38,544 bases of DNA from a virus, in IMG/VR virus record IMGVR_UViG_3300031825_000362, positions 1 through 38,544 of that record; one strand, 5' to 3'. The position numbers were made by a program, and so were the translations under genes. This document shows positions 23,191 to 29,530 of this stretch, in pieces (within the stretch, counting starts at the first letter, position 1; each line of letters opens with the position of its first letter). Under the pieces are notes generated by a model. That model made no database searches, had not been told where the DNA came from, and saw nothing but the letters and a program-made list of their open reading frames with translations.

Positions 23191-23270
23191 AAAAAAATCC
23201 GGGATGCGTCAAACAAAAGTCACAGCGTGTGAAATTGAATTGAGGGCCTTGCGGCTACCTCCATCCCGGA
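23191..23270 (-). ncRNA. Candidate structured small RNA or leader (three-way junction)
   Basis: Minus strand: a 9-bp closing helix TCCGGGATG (23270-23262) / CATCCCGGA (23206-23198) encloses two hairpins: GAGG-TA-GCC-GCAA-GGC-CCTC with a GNRA tetraloop (23261-23242) and TCACA-CGC-TGTGA (23232-23220). TTTTTTT (23197-23191) follows directly. A TAnnTTTG box ends 5 nt upstream of the first helix base. The U-tract ends 3 nt before the ATG of the secreted protein gene, so the element could be a free RNA, an attenuator, or both. Confidence 0.55.
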
Positions 23271-23275
23271 GATTA

Positions 23276-23283
23276 CAAATATA
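23276..23283 (-). promoter_or_regulatory. -7 promoter box before the structured RNA
   Basis: Minus strand TATATTTG, an exact match to TAnnTTTG, just behind a terminator. Transcription would start near 23270, the first base of the three-way-junction element. No TTTG -33 element is seen at the usual spacing. Confidence 0.5.
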
Positions 23284-23286
23284 AAA

Positions 23287-23316
23287 AAAAAGACCTGCAT
23301 ACACTGCAGGTCTTTT
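23287..23316 (-). terminator. Intrinsic terminator
   Basis: GACCTGCA/TGCAGGTC (23292-23299/23305-23312) with loop TACAC, extended by an A/T stem; on the minus strand it ends in TTTTTTTTTATA. It lies 23 nt behind the stop of the 68-residue gene and ends the capsid/tail-tube transcript. Confidence 0.85.
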
Positions 23317-23338
23317 AATTGTCAAGTAATCCCTTAAA

Positions 23339-23545
23339 TTACTTTTTCTCTGGCGTGCCAGGCTTTTGAACCAGCACGTCAAAGCCCTCTTTAACCAGCG
23401 CGTCAGCTTCTTCAACGCTGATGGTGCGCAAGTCGAATTCTTTTCCGTTCCAACGGTAAGCGCCAATAGCGCATCCAGGCTTAACGGTATATTTGTTAGA
23501 TACCGCATTAGGGAGCGTTCCTGATTTGTCTTCTTTTTTTTCCAT
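23339..23545 (-). CDS. Small structural-operon protein, unknown
   Basis: 68 residues, charged, with a compact core YTVKPGCAIGAYRWNGKEFD and ISVEEADALVKEGFDVLV. No membrane segment. It is the last gene of the capsid/tail-tube unit, between an attenuator-like hairpin and a strong terminator. The pattern resembles small phage head or head-tail accessory proteins. Function not established. Confidence 0.65.
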   Translation of the reverse strand: MEKKEDKSGTLPNAVSNKYTVKPGCAIGAYRWNGKEFDLRTISVEEADALVKEGFDVLVQKPGTPEKK

Positions 23546-23563
23546 TTTTTTATAAAGGTTAAA

Positions 23564-23582
23564 GCGGGCTCATTGAGCCCGC
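23564..23582 (-). terminator. Attenuator-like hairpin
   Basis: GCGGGCTC/GAGCCCGC (23564-23571/23575-23582) with a 3-nt loop, in the 53-nt gap behind the tail tube gene. The minus-strand tract TTTAACCTTT is weak, so partial termination or mRNA 3'-end protection is likely. Confidence 0.55.
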
Positions 23583-23598
23583 CTGATTAAACAAACTG

Positions 23599-24132
23599 TT
23601 ATGGTGCCGGAGTTAACGTGATAGCTCCTGAGTACACAAGGTTTTTAGGCCCCATGCTTTCAACCTCGAAGATGTACCCGCGAATACCACCGCTGTTAGT
23701 GCCTGTTTCAAACTTAGGTTTGAACTGGGCAAAAAACATTTGGGTACCAACCTGAAGAGTTGAACCGTCAGGCATTTCAGCAAGGCAAATGAAACGGTCG
23801 TTCTTAGCCATGTTAGCGAAACCGTGAAGTTTTGCTGAGCTTCCTGGAATGAACACTTCCATTTTCATTTTTAAGCTGATACCGTCAGTTTCTCCTTGCG
23901 GATCTGAGCTGAATTTTCCTTTATCAATTGTACAGTAACCTACCTGCCATTTCTTACCTGTTTTGAATGTATGAGTAGTAGTAATTTTTACTGTGTCTTC
24001 AGGAGTGGTTGGAGTAAGCGTTGGCGTTTGAATAGCCAAAAAATCAGCAACACGAGCGAAATAGAATCGCTGTGTGAGACCTCCCATGTTGTCGGTTTGG
24101 CCATCAGGGCCGTCTAAATCTAAATAATCCAT
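23599..24132 (-). CDS. Major tail tube protein (probable)
   Basis: 177 residues, beta-rich, single domain. It includes HTFKTGKKWQVGYCTIDKGKF and a C-terminal IRGYIFEVESMGPKNLVYSG, typical of tail tube proteins: antiparallel strands with few charged clusters and a size of 15-20 kDa. It lies close behind the major capsid gene with a terminator-like structure before the next gene, a common sign of a highly expressed structural protein. A capsid decoration protein is the main alternative. Confidence 0.6.
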   Translation of the reverse strand: MDYLDLDGPDGQTDNMGGLTQRFYFARVADFLAIQTPTLTPTTPEDTVKITTTHTFKTGKKWQVGYCTIDKGKFSSDPQGETDGISLKMKMEVFIPGSSAKLHGFANMAKNDRFICLAEMPDGSTLQVGTQMFFAQFKPKFETGTNSGGIRGYIFEVESMGPKNLVYSGAITLTPAP

Positions 24133-24154
24133 TTATATGGTTTTTAAAAAATGA

Positions 24155-24478
24155 TTACTTAATTACTTTGCGGATAACAGACGCGCCGATTTTTATAAGC
24201 TTGTTCTGAAGTTCAGAGTTTCTTACAATTTCTTCGTCGGTTACTTCAACACCTTCAAACTTTGCTTTAGCAATTAATACCTCATAGGTATCATTACCGT
24301 TTTCGAAAGTTGGAAGGTTTTTGCTCTTAACGCTTTCCTTGCGTAAAGAAGCGATCAACTGATCTTTTTCATCAGTTGCGGTTTTTAGAGCAGCGTTCTC
24401 TTTAGAGAGCTTCTCGTTTGAAGCTGTAAGGGTATCGATGATCTCCTGGGCTTCTGTTAAATTTTTTGCTTTGCTCAT
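24155..24478 (-). CDS. Small coiled-coil head/assembly protein
   Basis: 107 residues. The first half (about 5-50) is a coiled coil with SNEKLSKENAALKTATDEKD; the second half is a small folded part with TYEVLIAKAKFEGVEVTDEE. It lies between the capsid and tail tube genes and behind an intrinsic terminator. Candidates are a head-completion, decoration or assembly protein; none can be chosen on sequence. Confidence 0.65.
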   Translation of the reverse strand: MSKAKNLTEAQEIIDTLTASNEKLSKENAALKTATDEKDQLIASLRKESVKSKNLPTFENGNDTYEVLIAKAKFEGVEVTDEEIVRNSELQNKLIKIGASVIRKVIK

Positions 24479-24487
24479 TGCGTATTT

Positions 24488-24513
24488 AAAAAAAGGGCGG
24501 CGTTAACCGCCCT
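24488..24513 (-). terminator. Intrinsic terminator behind the capsid gene
   Basis: Minus strand: AGGGCGG (24513-24507) and CCGCCCT (24500-24494), 6-nt loop, followed by a seven-T tract. It is 27 nt behind the major capsid stop and just upstream of the next gene, so it probably works as a partial terminator that raises the ratio of capsid to downstream mRNA. Confidence 0.8.
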
Positions 24514-24540
24514 GTTAAACAATTTAATTACTTATCAGGA

Positions 24541-25437
24541 TTATACCTGGTCGTTTACCGATAGAACTTCAATATCAGCGATCTGTAATCCAATTGGTAA
24601 CATTGGACGAGCTTCAATGATGTTGCGGCGAACAGAAGCTGCTACATCAATTTTTTCGCCATCCAAACCAACGCAAAGGTTACCATCAACAGTAGCAATG
24701 ATACGCTGACTTGTATTCATCCAGCTCTCAGGTTGCAACCAGAATTTTGAATTATCTAACTGGAACCGCCCGAATTCATCTTTGTTGAACGAACTACCGT
24801 AGGCTGTGCGATAATTCTTCTTGTATTTGTCAAGCGTTCCCCATGACACATACACGGGACCACCAACTTTGCGAACAGAAGCCGGTAAATTCTCAACAGT
24901 TGCTTCTACTGAATCAACTGCGTTTGCCGCTGTTACTGCTCCTGTAACAACCGGAGTAAGTGTAAGGCCTGTAATTTCGTTCGCAATAATGGTTCCCCAT
25001 CCTGTGGCAATTGATGCGGCGTTGGCACCGGCAGCATTGTACACACCAAGATAAAGCGTATTATCATTGATTTTAGACCAGTAGTTTCTTGCCATTTCCG
25101 CTGTCATGAATTGAGCGAACGGAGTTTTAGTTCCATCGTTCAAATACTTATTGCGGAAGTTTTCAGGATCAATATCCATATCCCACTTAGACTGATTTAC
25201 GGTCAATACGCGGTCTTTTGGCTGAAAACCGTTACCGGCTATATCGTCCTGTTCGCGGTACGGACGAGGCTCGCCAGTCATGTTCCATTTAGGAAGCGGC
25301 AGCGGAGCTTTAACGTTTTTAAAAACCTGAATACCTGAAGATTTGAAGTTAACTTCGTTCAGGTGTTTAAGGATTAATTGACCTCCCCACTTAACAAAGC
25401 CGGTAGCGATCAAGGATAAATCTGGAGTTGTTGCCAT
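24541..25437 (-). CDS. Major capsid protein (probable)
   Basis: 298 residues. The gene follows the protease-scaffold fusion and has the composition of HK97-type capsid proteins: an N-terminal helical part, a central region FAQFMTAEMARNYWSKINDNTLYLGVYNAA and a strand-rich C-terminus with ARPMLPIGLQIADIEVLSV. An Ala/Val-rich insertion (about 145-185) could be a surface domain. The position directly behind protease/scaffold and the following terminator support high expression. No cleavage site for the protease can be fixed. Confidence 0.8.
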   Translation of the reverse strand: MATTPDLSLIATGFVKWGGQLILKHLNEVNFKSSGIQVFKNVKAPLPLPKWNMTGEPRPYREQDDIAGNGFQPKDRVLTVNQSKWDMDIDPENFRNKYLNDGTKTPFAQFMTAEMARNYWSKINDNTLYLGVYNAAGANAASIATGWGTIIANEITGLTLTPVVTGAVTAANAVDSVEATVENLPASVRKVGGPVYVSWGTLDKYKKNYRTAYGSSFNKDEFGRFQLDNSKFWLQPESWMNTSQRIIATVDGNLCVGLDGEKIDVAASVRRNIIEARPMLPIGLQIADIEVLSVNDQV

Positions 25438-25463
25438 TTTTTATTTTAAATTTTGGTTACTAC

Positions 25464-25823
25464 TTAAATAAGGCCTTTTTTTGCAAGCTCGGCCTTTTCA
25501 CGGTCAAATGACGTAAGCTCTTCTTCTTCATTTGAAGTGCTTGCGCTTTCAGCGTCACCTTCCTTTTTAGAAGTTGTGGCACCAGGATTAACCTTCGCCA
25601 GCTCAGCTATCTGATTATCCTTTTCACTGATGGAAGCCTGAAGCGTTGCCACTTGCGAGGTTAACTCATCAACTTTGGTTTTGTTAGCCGAAGCTTCAGT
25701 AAGGCTATCATTAATAGCTTTCAGATGATCATCTGATAAAGCCTCCAGCTCTTCAGGTTTTTCAAAACCTTTTGCCGATAAACAAGCGGCAATAGCTGCC
25801 ATGCTCACAAGGATTTTTTTCAT
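25464..25823 (-). CDS. Internal in-frame scaffold product (predicted)
   Basis: ATG 25823 (codon 308 of the protease gene) would give a 119-residue scaffold, MKKILVSMAAIAACLSAKGF, followed by FEKPEELEALSDDHL and a coiled coil. The DNA before it is AT-rich (TTTTAAACCAAACAAT on the mRNA strand), like other starts here, and the protein boundary matches the end of the peptidase domain. The N-terminus resembles a signal peptide but is probably a helix of the scaffold. Nu3-like expression is inferred. Confidence 0.5.
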   Translation of the reverse strand: MKKILVSMAAIAACLSAKGFEKPEELEALSDDHLKAINDSLTEASANKTKVDELTSQVATLQASISEKDNQIAELAKVNPGATTSKKEGDAESASTSNEEEELTSFDREKAELAKKGLI

Positions 25824-26744
25824 ATTGTTTGGTTTAAAATTTTGCTGTGATTGTTCAGAAGCTTTTTCTCCTGCTAGTTCAAATACTTTTGAAACAGCTT
25901 TTTCGAGTCCGCCTATTTCATCTATAAGCCCGTTTGTTAGAGCCTCTTTTGCTAAATATGTTTTCCCGGTAAGAACGTTTTCTTTTTTCGTGTCTATTTT
26001 TCCGGTACGATTTGACTTTATATCGGATAAGAATTCCTCGTTGAGAGGATTAAGAACTTCTTTCTTATAACGATCATAGTTTCCAGCTCTAGCTTCTGTA
26101 AATGCCGCATTTTTATCAACGGATGCGTCCGCGTAAATTTCGTGAAACTTAACGCCCTGTGACTCCCAAAATGGTCTCATATCCTCGAAAGAAGACATGG
26201 TACCAATTGAACCCACACGAGTTGTGCCATTTTTAGCCATCACATAATCAGCGCTGCTTCCGAACCAATAAGCGGCACTTGCCATAAGATCTTCAGCAAG
26301 AGTAACAACAGGTTTATTTCTTTCCTTAATAACACTTGCTAAGCTTTGTGTACCGGAAACCTCTCCACCCGGAGAATCAATTACTAAAACAACTCCAGAA
26401 ATATTTGGATTTGAATAAGCGTTACGTAAAAGGTTTTCGTAAGTCTTTGAACCAGGATCACCGCAGTTATCATACTTCATAACAGGTCCAGTCATACTGA
26501 TTACTGCCACTGAACCTGAATTTGCATTTGAAAAAGAAGTGTCTTTTGCTACATACGGAAGCGCTTCTGAATCAAATAACAATACTCGGTCTAATAAGTT
26601 TACTTCTGTTGGTGATTCATCAAGATCGTTTAGCGAGCTACCGCTTAAGATCTTTGAAACAGTTGCTCCGAAAGATATTGCTGATTGATTGTCAATCAAC
26701 CAAACACCATTGGTAATTGCGAGAAGTATGTTCTTTTTTGACAC
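25464..26744 (-). CDS. S49-family prohead protease fused to scaffold domain
   Basis: 426 residues from a GTG at 26744; the next in-frame ATG is far inside the protease domain. Residues about 75-285 form an SppA/S49 peptidase: VISMTGPVMKYD, the IDSPGG oxyanion loop (122-127), nucleophile Ser156 in MASAAYW and TRVGSIGTM. Residues 308-426 are a coiled-coil, acidic, scaffold-like part (LTSQVATLQASISEKDNQIA). This parallels lambda C/Nu3, where one gene gives protease and, from an internal start, scaffold. The protease would mature the prohead and remove the scaffold. The start lies within a hairpin arm. Confidence 0.88.
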   Translation of the reverse strand: MSKKNILLAITNGVWLIDNQSAISFGATVSKILSGSSLNDLDESPTEVNLLDRVLLFDSEALPYVAKDTSFSNANSGSVAVISMTGPVMKYDNCGDPGSKTYENLLRNAYSNPNISGVVLVIDSPGGEVSGTQSLASVIKERNKPVVTLAEDLMASAAYWFGSSADYVMAKNGTTRVGSIGTMSSFEDMRPFWESQGVKFHEIYADASVDKNAAFTEARAGNYDRYKKEVLNPLNEEFLSDIKSNRTGKIDTKKENVLTGKTYLAKEALTNGLIDEIGGLEKAVSKVFELAGEKASEQSQQNFKPNNMKKILVSMAAIAACLSAKGFEKPEELEALSDDHLKAINDSLTEASANKTKVDELTSQVATLQASISEKDNQIAELAKVNPGATTSKKEGDAESASTSNEEEELTSFDREKAELAKKGLI

Positions 26745-26765
26745 TGAATGAAATTTATCAGTGTC
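26740..26765 (-). promoter_or_regulatory. Hairpin covering the GTG start of the protease gene
   Basis: GACACTGA (26740-26747) and TCAGTGTC (26758-26765) form a perfect 8-bp stem with a 10-nt loop. The GTG start (26744-26742) lies in one arm, so the hairpin would restrict translation of the protease while leaving the internal scaffold start free. Confidence 0.55.
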
Positions 26766-26800
26766 AATATTATTTTATTGTAAATCAGTTATAAAGGACA
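26765..26800 (-). promoter_or_regulatory. Late promoter candidate P1 (protease/capsid block)
   Basis: Minus strand: TGTCCTTTAT (26800-26791), overlapping the last codons of the upstream gene; 18-nt spacer; TAATATTG (26772-26765). Unlike the other four, the start codon is 20 nt behind the box, so a short leader is expected. Confidence 0.6.
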
Positions 26801-27277
26801 ATCGACGTTATAAAACGGTGATTTATCAATGCCTTCGCCATAAAATTGAAATTCGAATTCATTCCTCTCTGAATATTTCGTTTTTGTATCTCCTGATGAA
26901 GTGAACTTCAGCGGCTCTGTTTTGTTACCTACAAGGCGTATAAGGCCGTTATTATCATAGACAATAAGTATAAAGCGACGATCTTTCATGGAATTAAAAA
27001 GATCGATTAACTCCGGGCGGTTTTTTGGAATTACTCCTTTAAATGTTTTCTTATGAAAAGCGCCGTGTTCGCTGCTTTGTTGCTGGTCGCTGAAGTTCAT
27101 TGATTCAGGCGTTGCATATCCTTCATACCACCTTGAACCGGCGTACAACTTAATTTCAGTGTGAATAGCTCCATTGGATATTGCTGCTATAGACTGTATA
27201 TTGTTAACTGGAGTAAATTTAAACTTAAAATTTCCTCCTATGTTGTCGTCAGTGTGTCGTGTTATGTCGTTTATCAT
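26789..27277 (-). CDS. Hypothetical phage structural protein
   Basis: 162 residues, beta-rich, no membrane segment, with FKGVIPKNRPELIDLFNSMK and RRFILIVYDNNGLIRLVGNK. I do not recognise the family; composition and position between the regulator-like gene and the protease suggest a minor head or tail protein. The last codons overlap promoter element P1, and a degenerate copy of the same 10-mer lies 11 nt before its own start. Confidence 0.62.
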   Translation of the reverse strand: MINDITRHTDDNIGGNFKFKFTPVNNIQSIAAISNGAIHTEIKLYAGSRWYEGYATPESMNFSDQQQSSEHGAFHKKTFKGVIPKNRPELIDLFNSMKDRRFILIVYDNNGLIRLVGNKTEPLKFTSSGDTKTKYSERNEFEFQFYGEGIDKSPFYNVDCPL

Positions 27278-27305
27278 GCTAAATTATATTAGAGGACATT
27301 AGAAC

Positions 27306-27875
27306 CTAATTTTTTTTTAATCTGTAACGGTAATAATCCTTCTTCACTGTTTCATAGTTTACCGTATTAAAATCAAGTTTTAGCGTATCGGTAACTACGG
27401 TATGAATTGCAGTTTTAATGTTTAACTCGTGCGCGCTCACCTCTTTCTCCAGCTTCCTAATTAACGCAGCCAGTTTTTTATTATTTGTAACTTCAATTCC
27501 ATCTCTAACAAGGCTTTTGTAACTATCTTTCCAGTTTTTCTGTTTTTCCTGAAGCAATAGCAGGCTGTCAAGATTAGTCCTGGTTAAACTTCTAATGTAA
27601 GATTCTACCGCACAATTGAATGTGCGTGTATTCACTTTATTGATATTGAAACCATCATAAATAAAATTTGATTCTGTAATACTGATCTCAACCTGGTCGG
27701 GATATTCTATGGTGGTAATATCCTGACGGGTATTGTTTTTAAACAACTGTGAGCACAGTACTTTATTCAAAACATGTTCTTCTGGAATGAACACTTGCTT
27801 CCCGAAATTGTTTTCAAGAAACGCTTTTACAATTGGTTTACACTTAATAGTGATTTTGAGAAAGGGGGAACTCAT
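27306..27875 (-). CDS. Possible phage late-gene regulator, unknown family
   Basis: 189 residues, first gene of the late direction. The N-terminal part (ITIKCKPIVKAFLENNFGKQV) and the C-terminal segment VNYETVKKDYYRYR resemble a group of Bacteroidota phage/mobile-element proteins that I recall only as hypothetical. The C-terminal third is helical and basic, with LNIKTAIHTVVTDTLKLDF before the Tyr/Arg-rich end, which could bind DNA. Its place between the early control region and the late genes, and an exact -7 box 4 nt before its start, make it a candidate late transcription factor. This is inference; a structural role remains possible. Confidence 0.6.
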   Translation of the reverse strand: MSSPFLKITIKCKPIVKAFLENNFGKQVFIPEEHVLNKVLCSQLFKNNTRQDITTIEYPDQVEISITESNFIYDGFNINKVNTRTFNCAVESYIRSLTRTNLDSLLLLQEKQKNWKDSYKSLVRDGIEVTNNKKLAALIRKLEKEVSAHELNIKTAIHTVVTDTLKLDFNTVNYETVKKDYYRYRLKKN

Positions 27876-27879
27876 AAGA

Positions 27880-27887
27880 CAAAAATA
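27880..27887 (-). promoter_or_regulatory. -7 box of the 189-residue gene
   Basis: Minus strand TATTTTTG, exact match to TAnnTTTG, 4 nt before ATG 27875, so the transcript would be nearly leaderless. There is no TGTCCTTTAT upstream, so this promoter is presumably read before the late ones. Confidence 0.55.
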
Positions 27888-27918
27888 TTAGGGGTTTAAC
27901 AAAATAACGAGAGAATGT

Positions 27919-28209
27919 GTTACAAATTACATACCTAAAAGCGAGTTTTTTTTTGTAACCATGTAACTTCAACGACTAGTAAAGTTAATTGATTGATATA
28001 CATTTATTTATTCGGCAACAAAACCAAAAAAACGATTTGTATCGCTGCTTTCAATTTTTGTAGCCGGAAAACACATTAAAAAATGCTCTCAAAATTTTTG
28101 TAACTCTAATATCCAAGGTACATTATTTTTAAATTTTTGTAACCTTGTAAACCTTTATAAACTAATATACTACCTATCTTTTTTTTATAATACTACAGAG
28201 TTACAAAAA
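27919..28209 (+). repeat. Repeated TTTTTGTAAC boxes in the divergent control region
   Basis: Copies: 27950-27960 (TTTTTGTAACC), 28055-28065 (TTTTTGTAGCC), 28095-28105 (TTTTTGTAACT), 28134-28144 (TTTTTGTAACC) on the plus strand; 28199-28209 (AGTTACAAAAA) inverted; a weaker inverted copy at 27919-27926. Three central copies are spaced 40 and 39 bp apart. They lie between the divergent starts at 27875 and 28384, in a 508-bp AT-rich stretch without other genes. Operator sites or replication iterons are the likely readings. Confidence 0.6.
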
Positions 28210-28383
28210 AAATATAAAAATTTAAAATAAGAAAGAAGGAGGAAAGCGAAAAAGCGAAAACGACAGGTTTGCGACATGTAAAACGTGAAAAATAAGGCTT
28301 GATATACAGTCGTTTAACCGAGTAACGAAGCTTTGCTATTGTTTATGGCTATATTATACTTCCTAACGGCTTATTTTGGCTCT

Positions 28384-28746
28384 ATGGACGCGCGAAAAGG
28401 AAATATAATACTATTTGATAGTTACGAGAGCAGGAAGCCTGCAAAGCCTTATTTAAGAGGAATGGTGGTAGGGTGTGAAAAGGGTTACATTTTATTTCAG
28501 GGAGATTTCAGGAGGATGGTGGAGGAGTGTGCTGGAGTAGTATTAACTGAGAATTGGCTTATCTCGTTTGGGTTTACTTGTGCTTCTAGGGGGTGCTATA
28601 AGCTTAACGGTATTATATGGGATGCGTTTGAAAGATCTGTAAAATACAAAAACGAATCCGCGACTTGCGAATTCGTTCATGAGCTGCAGAATTTTTACCA
28701 GGATAAAACCGGAAATCTTCTTGAGGTGGTTATAATAAGACCGTAA
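28384..28746 (+). CDS. Small conserved Bacteroidota phage protein
   Basis: 120 residues from ATG 28384 (MDARKGNIILFD); in-frame ATGs further upstream add a hydrophobic stretch unlike the relatives I recall. Characteristic parts are CAGVVLTENWLISFGF and the C-terminal CEFVHELQNFYQDKTGNLLEV, matching the VHQLQNLYFALTG motif of proteins common in Bacteroidota phages. Function is not known. It is the only plus-strand gene apart from the integrase, transcribed from the control region towards the early operon, and its stop codon is in the loop of a shared hairpin. Confidence 0.72.
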   Translation: MDARKGNIILFDSYESRKPAKPYLRGMVVGCEKGYILFQGDFRRMVEECAGVVLTENWLISFGFTCASRGCYKLNGIIWDAFERSVKYKNESATCEFVHELQNFYQDKTGNLLEVVIIRP

Positions 28747-28755
28747 TGGTCTTAT
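28735..28755. terminator. Hairpin shared by two convergent genes
   Basis: ATAAGACC (28735-28742) and GGTCTTAT (28748-28755) with a 5-nt loop. The plus-strand stop TAA (28744-28746) is in the loop and the minus-strand stop TAA (28754-28752) in one arm, so both transcripts end in the same structure. Confidence 0.65.
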
Positions 28756-29165
28756 GTGTTCGGAAATTTTTTATTTAATCTGAAGTGTGCCTGGTAAAGA
28801 ATAACGTCTCTGTAATTATCTACACAAACCATGTCAGTTGCACCAAGCTTTGAAAGGGCTTTAATCGCTCTTTGTCGGGTGTATTCTGAGATAAACCAAA
28901 GCATTCCGCTTTCAGCTTTCAGATAATTATCGAGGTCTGAATACGTTATGTCGTTGTTCTTAATAGTCACTGAGCGGTGCCAATCATTCCATATTAATTT
29001 TATTTCGCTTCCTGTTGATTTAATATTCAGGACTTCGTTAAGCATGGCGGGAATATTTGCGCGGCATTGGTGCTTATTCTTCCAGCTTTCCGGCCACTGC
29101 ATTGCTTCAATACCTCCGTTGCTGTAAACGATGTAGAATTTTTCTTTTAATTTTTTCTTCCCCAT
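28752..29165 (-). CDS. Hypothetical early protein
   Basis: 137 residues, basic N-terminus (MGKKKLKEKFYIVY), Trp-rich middle (KLIWNDWHRSV) and a helical second half with WFISEYTRQRAIKALSKLG. No known domain. The last gene of the early minus-strand run; its start is preceded by the recurrent AATAAGACCATC leader. Confidence 0.62.
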   Translation of the reverse strand: MGKKKLKEKFYIVYSNGGIEAMQWPESWKNKHQCRANIPAMLNEVLNIKSTGSEIKLIWNDWHRSVTIKNNDITYSDLDNYLKAESGMLWFISEYTRQRAIKALSKLGATDMVCVDNYRDVILYQAHFRLNKKFPNT

Positions 29166-29172
29166 GATGGTC

Positions 29173-29517
29173 TTATTTGATTGTTATAAATTCCATGCTT
29201 TCGGTCATGTATTCGAACTTTGTACCTTCCGCGACCGTGTGTGTTAGTAGGTAATTAGAATAAACCCGACCAGCTTCAATACAAGTCTTAATGTCTTCGA
29301 GCCTTGCAGCTCCGAAATCAAACGACTTTCCATAAAGAATGAATTTTTTAAGCTCAGGCATATACCGGAACCAGCCACCGCCTTTAATATCAAGCTGCTT
29401 ATGCTTTTGCTTTTCAATATCTGATTCCGACAGTTGAGCAATTTCGCGGTGAAACTGAACTTTCATAAGTATCAGATTGCCGTCTTTAATGATAAATTTT
29501 GGATGCTTTTCGCTCAT
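29173..29517 (-). CDS. Hypothetical early protein
   Basis: 114 residues; a compact mixed alpha/beta pattern with GGGWFRYMPELKKFILYGKS in the middle. No motif known to me. It ends 7 nt before the next start and shares the leader AATAAGACCATC with the following gene. Phage-encoded hydrolase inhibitors and regulators often have this size, but no role can be assigned. Confidence 0.62.
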   Translation of the reverse strand: MSEKHPKFIIKDGNLILMKVQFHREIAQLSESDIEKQKHKQLDIKGGGWFRYMPELKKFILYGKSFDFGAARLEDIKTCIEAGRVYSNYLLTHTVAEGTKFEYMTESMEFITIK

Positions 29518-29530
29518 GATGGTCTTATTT

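Noticed and set aside
23209-23508. 99-residue minus-strand frame overlapping the 68-residue gene
   Set aside because: Cys/Arg/Leu-rich shadow translation that also crosses the terminator and structured RNA; the 68-residue frame fits the operon.
27289-27298. Sixth copy of the late 10-mer (TGTCCTCTAA) before the 162-residue gene
   Set aside because: It differs at several positions, lies only 11 nt before the ATG, and has no TAnnTTTG-like box 18 nt downstream, so it is not counted as a promoter.
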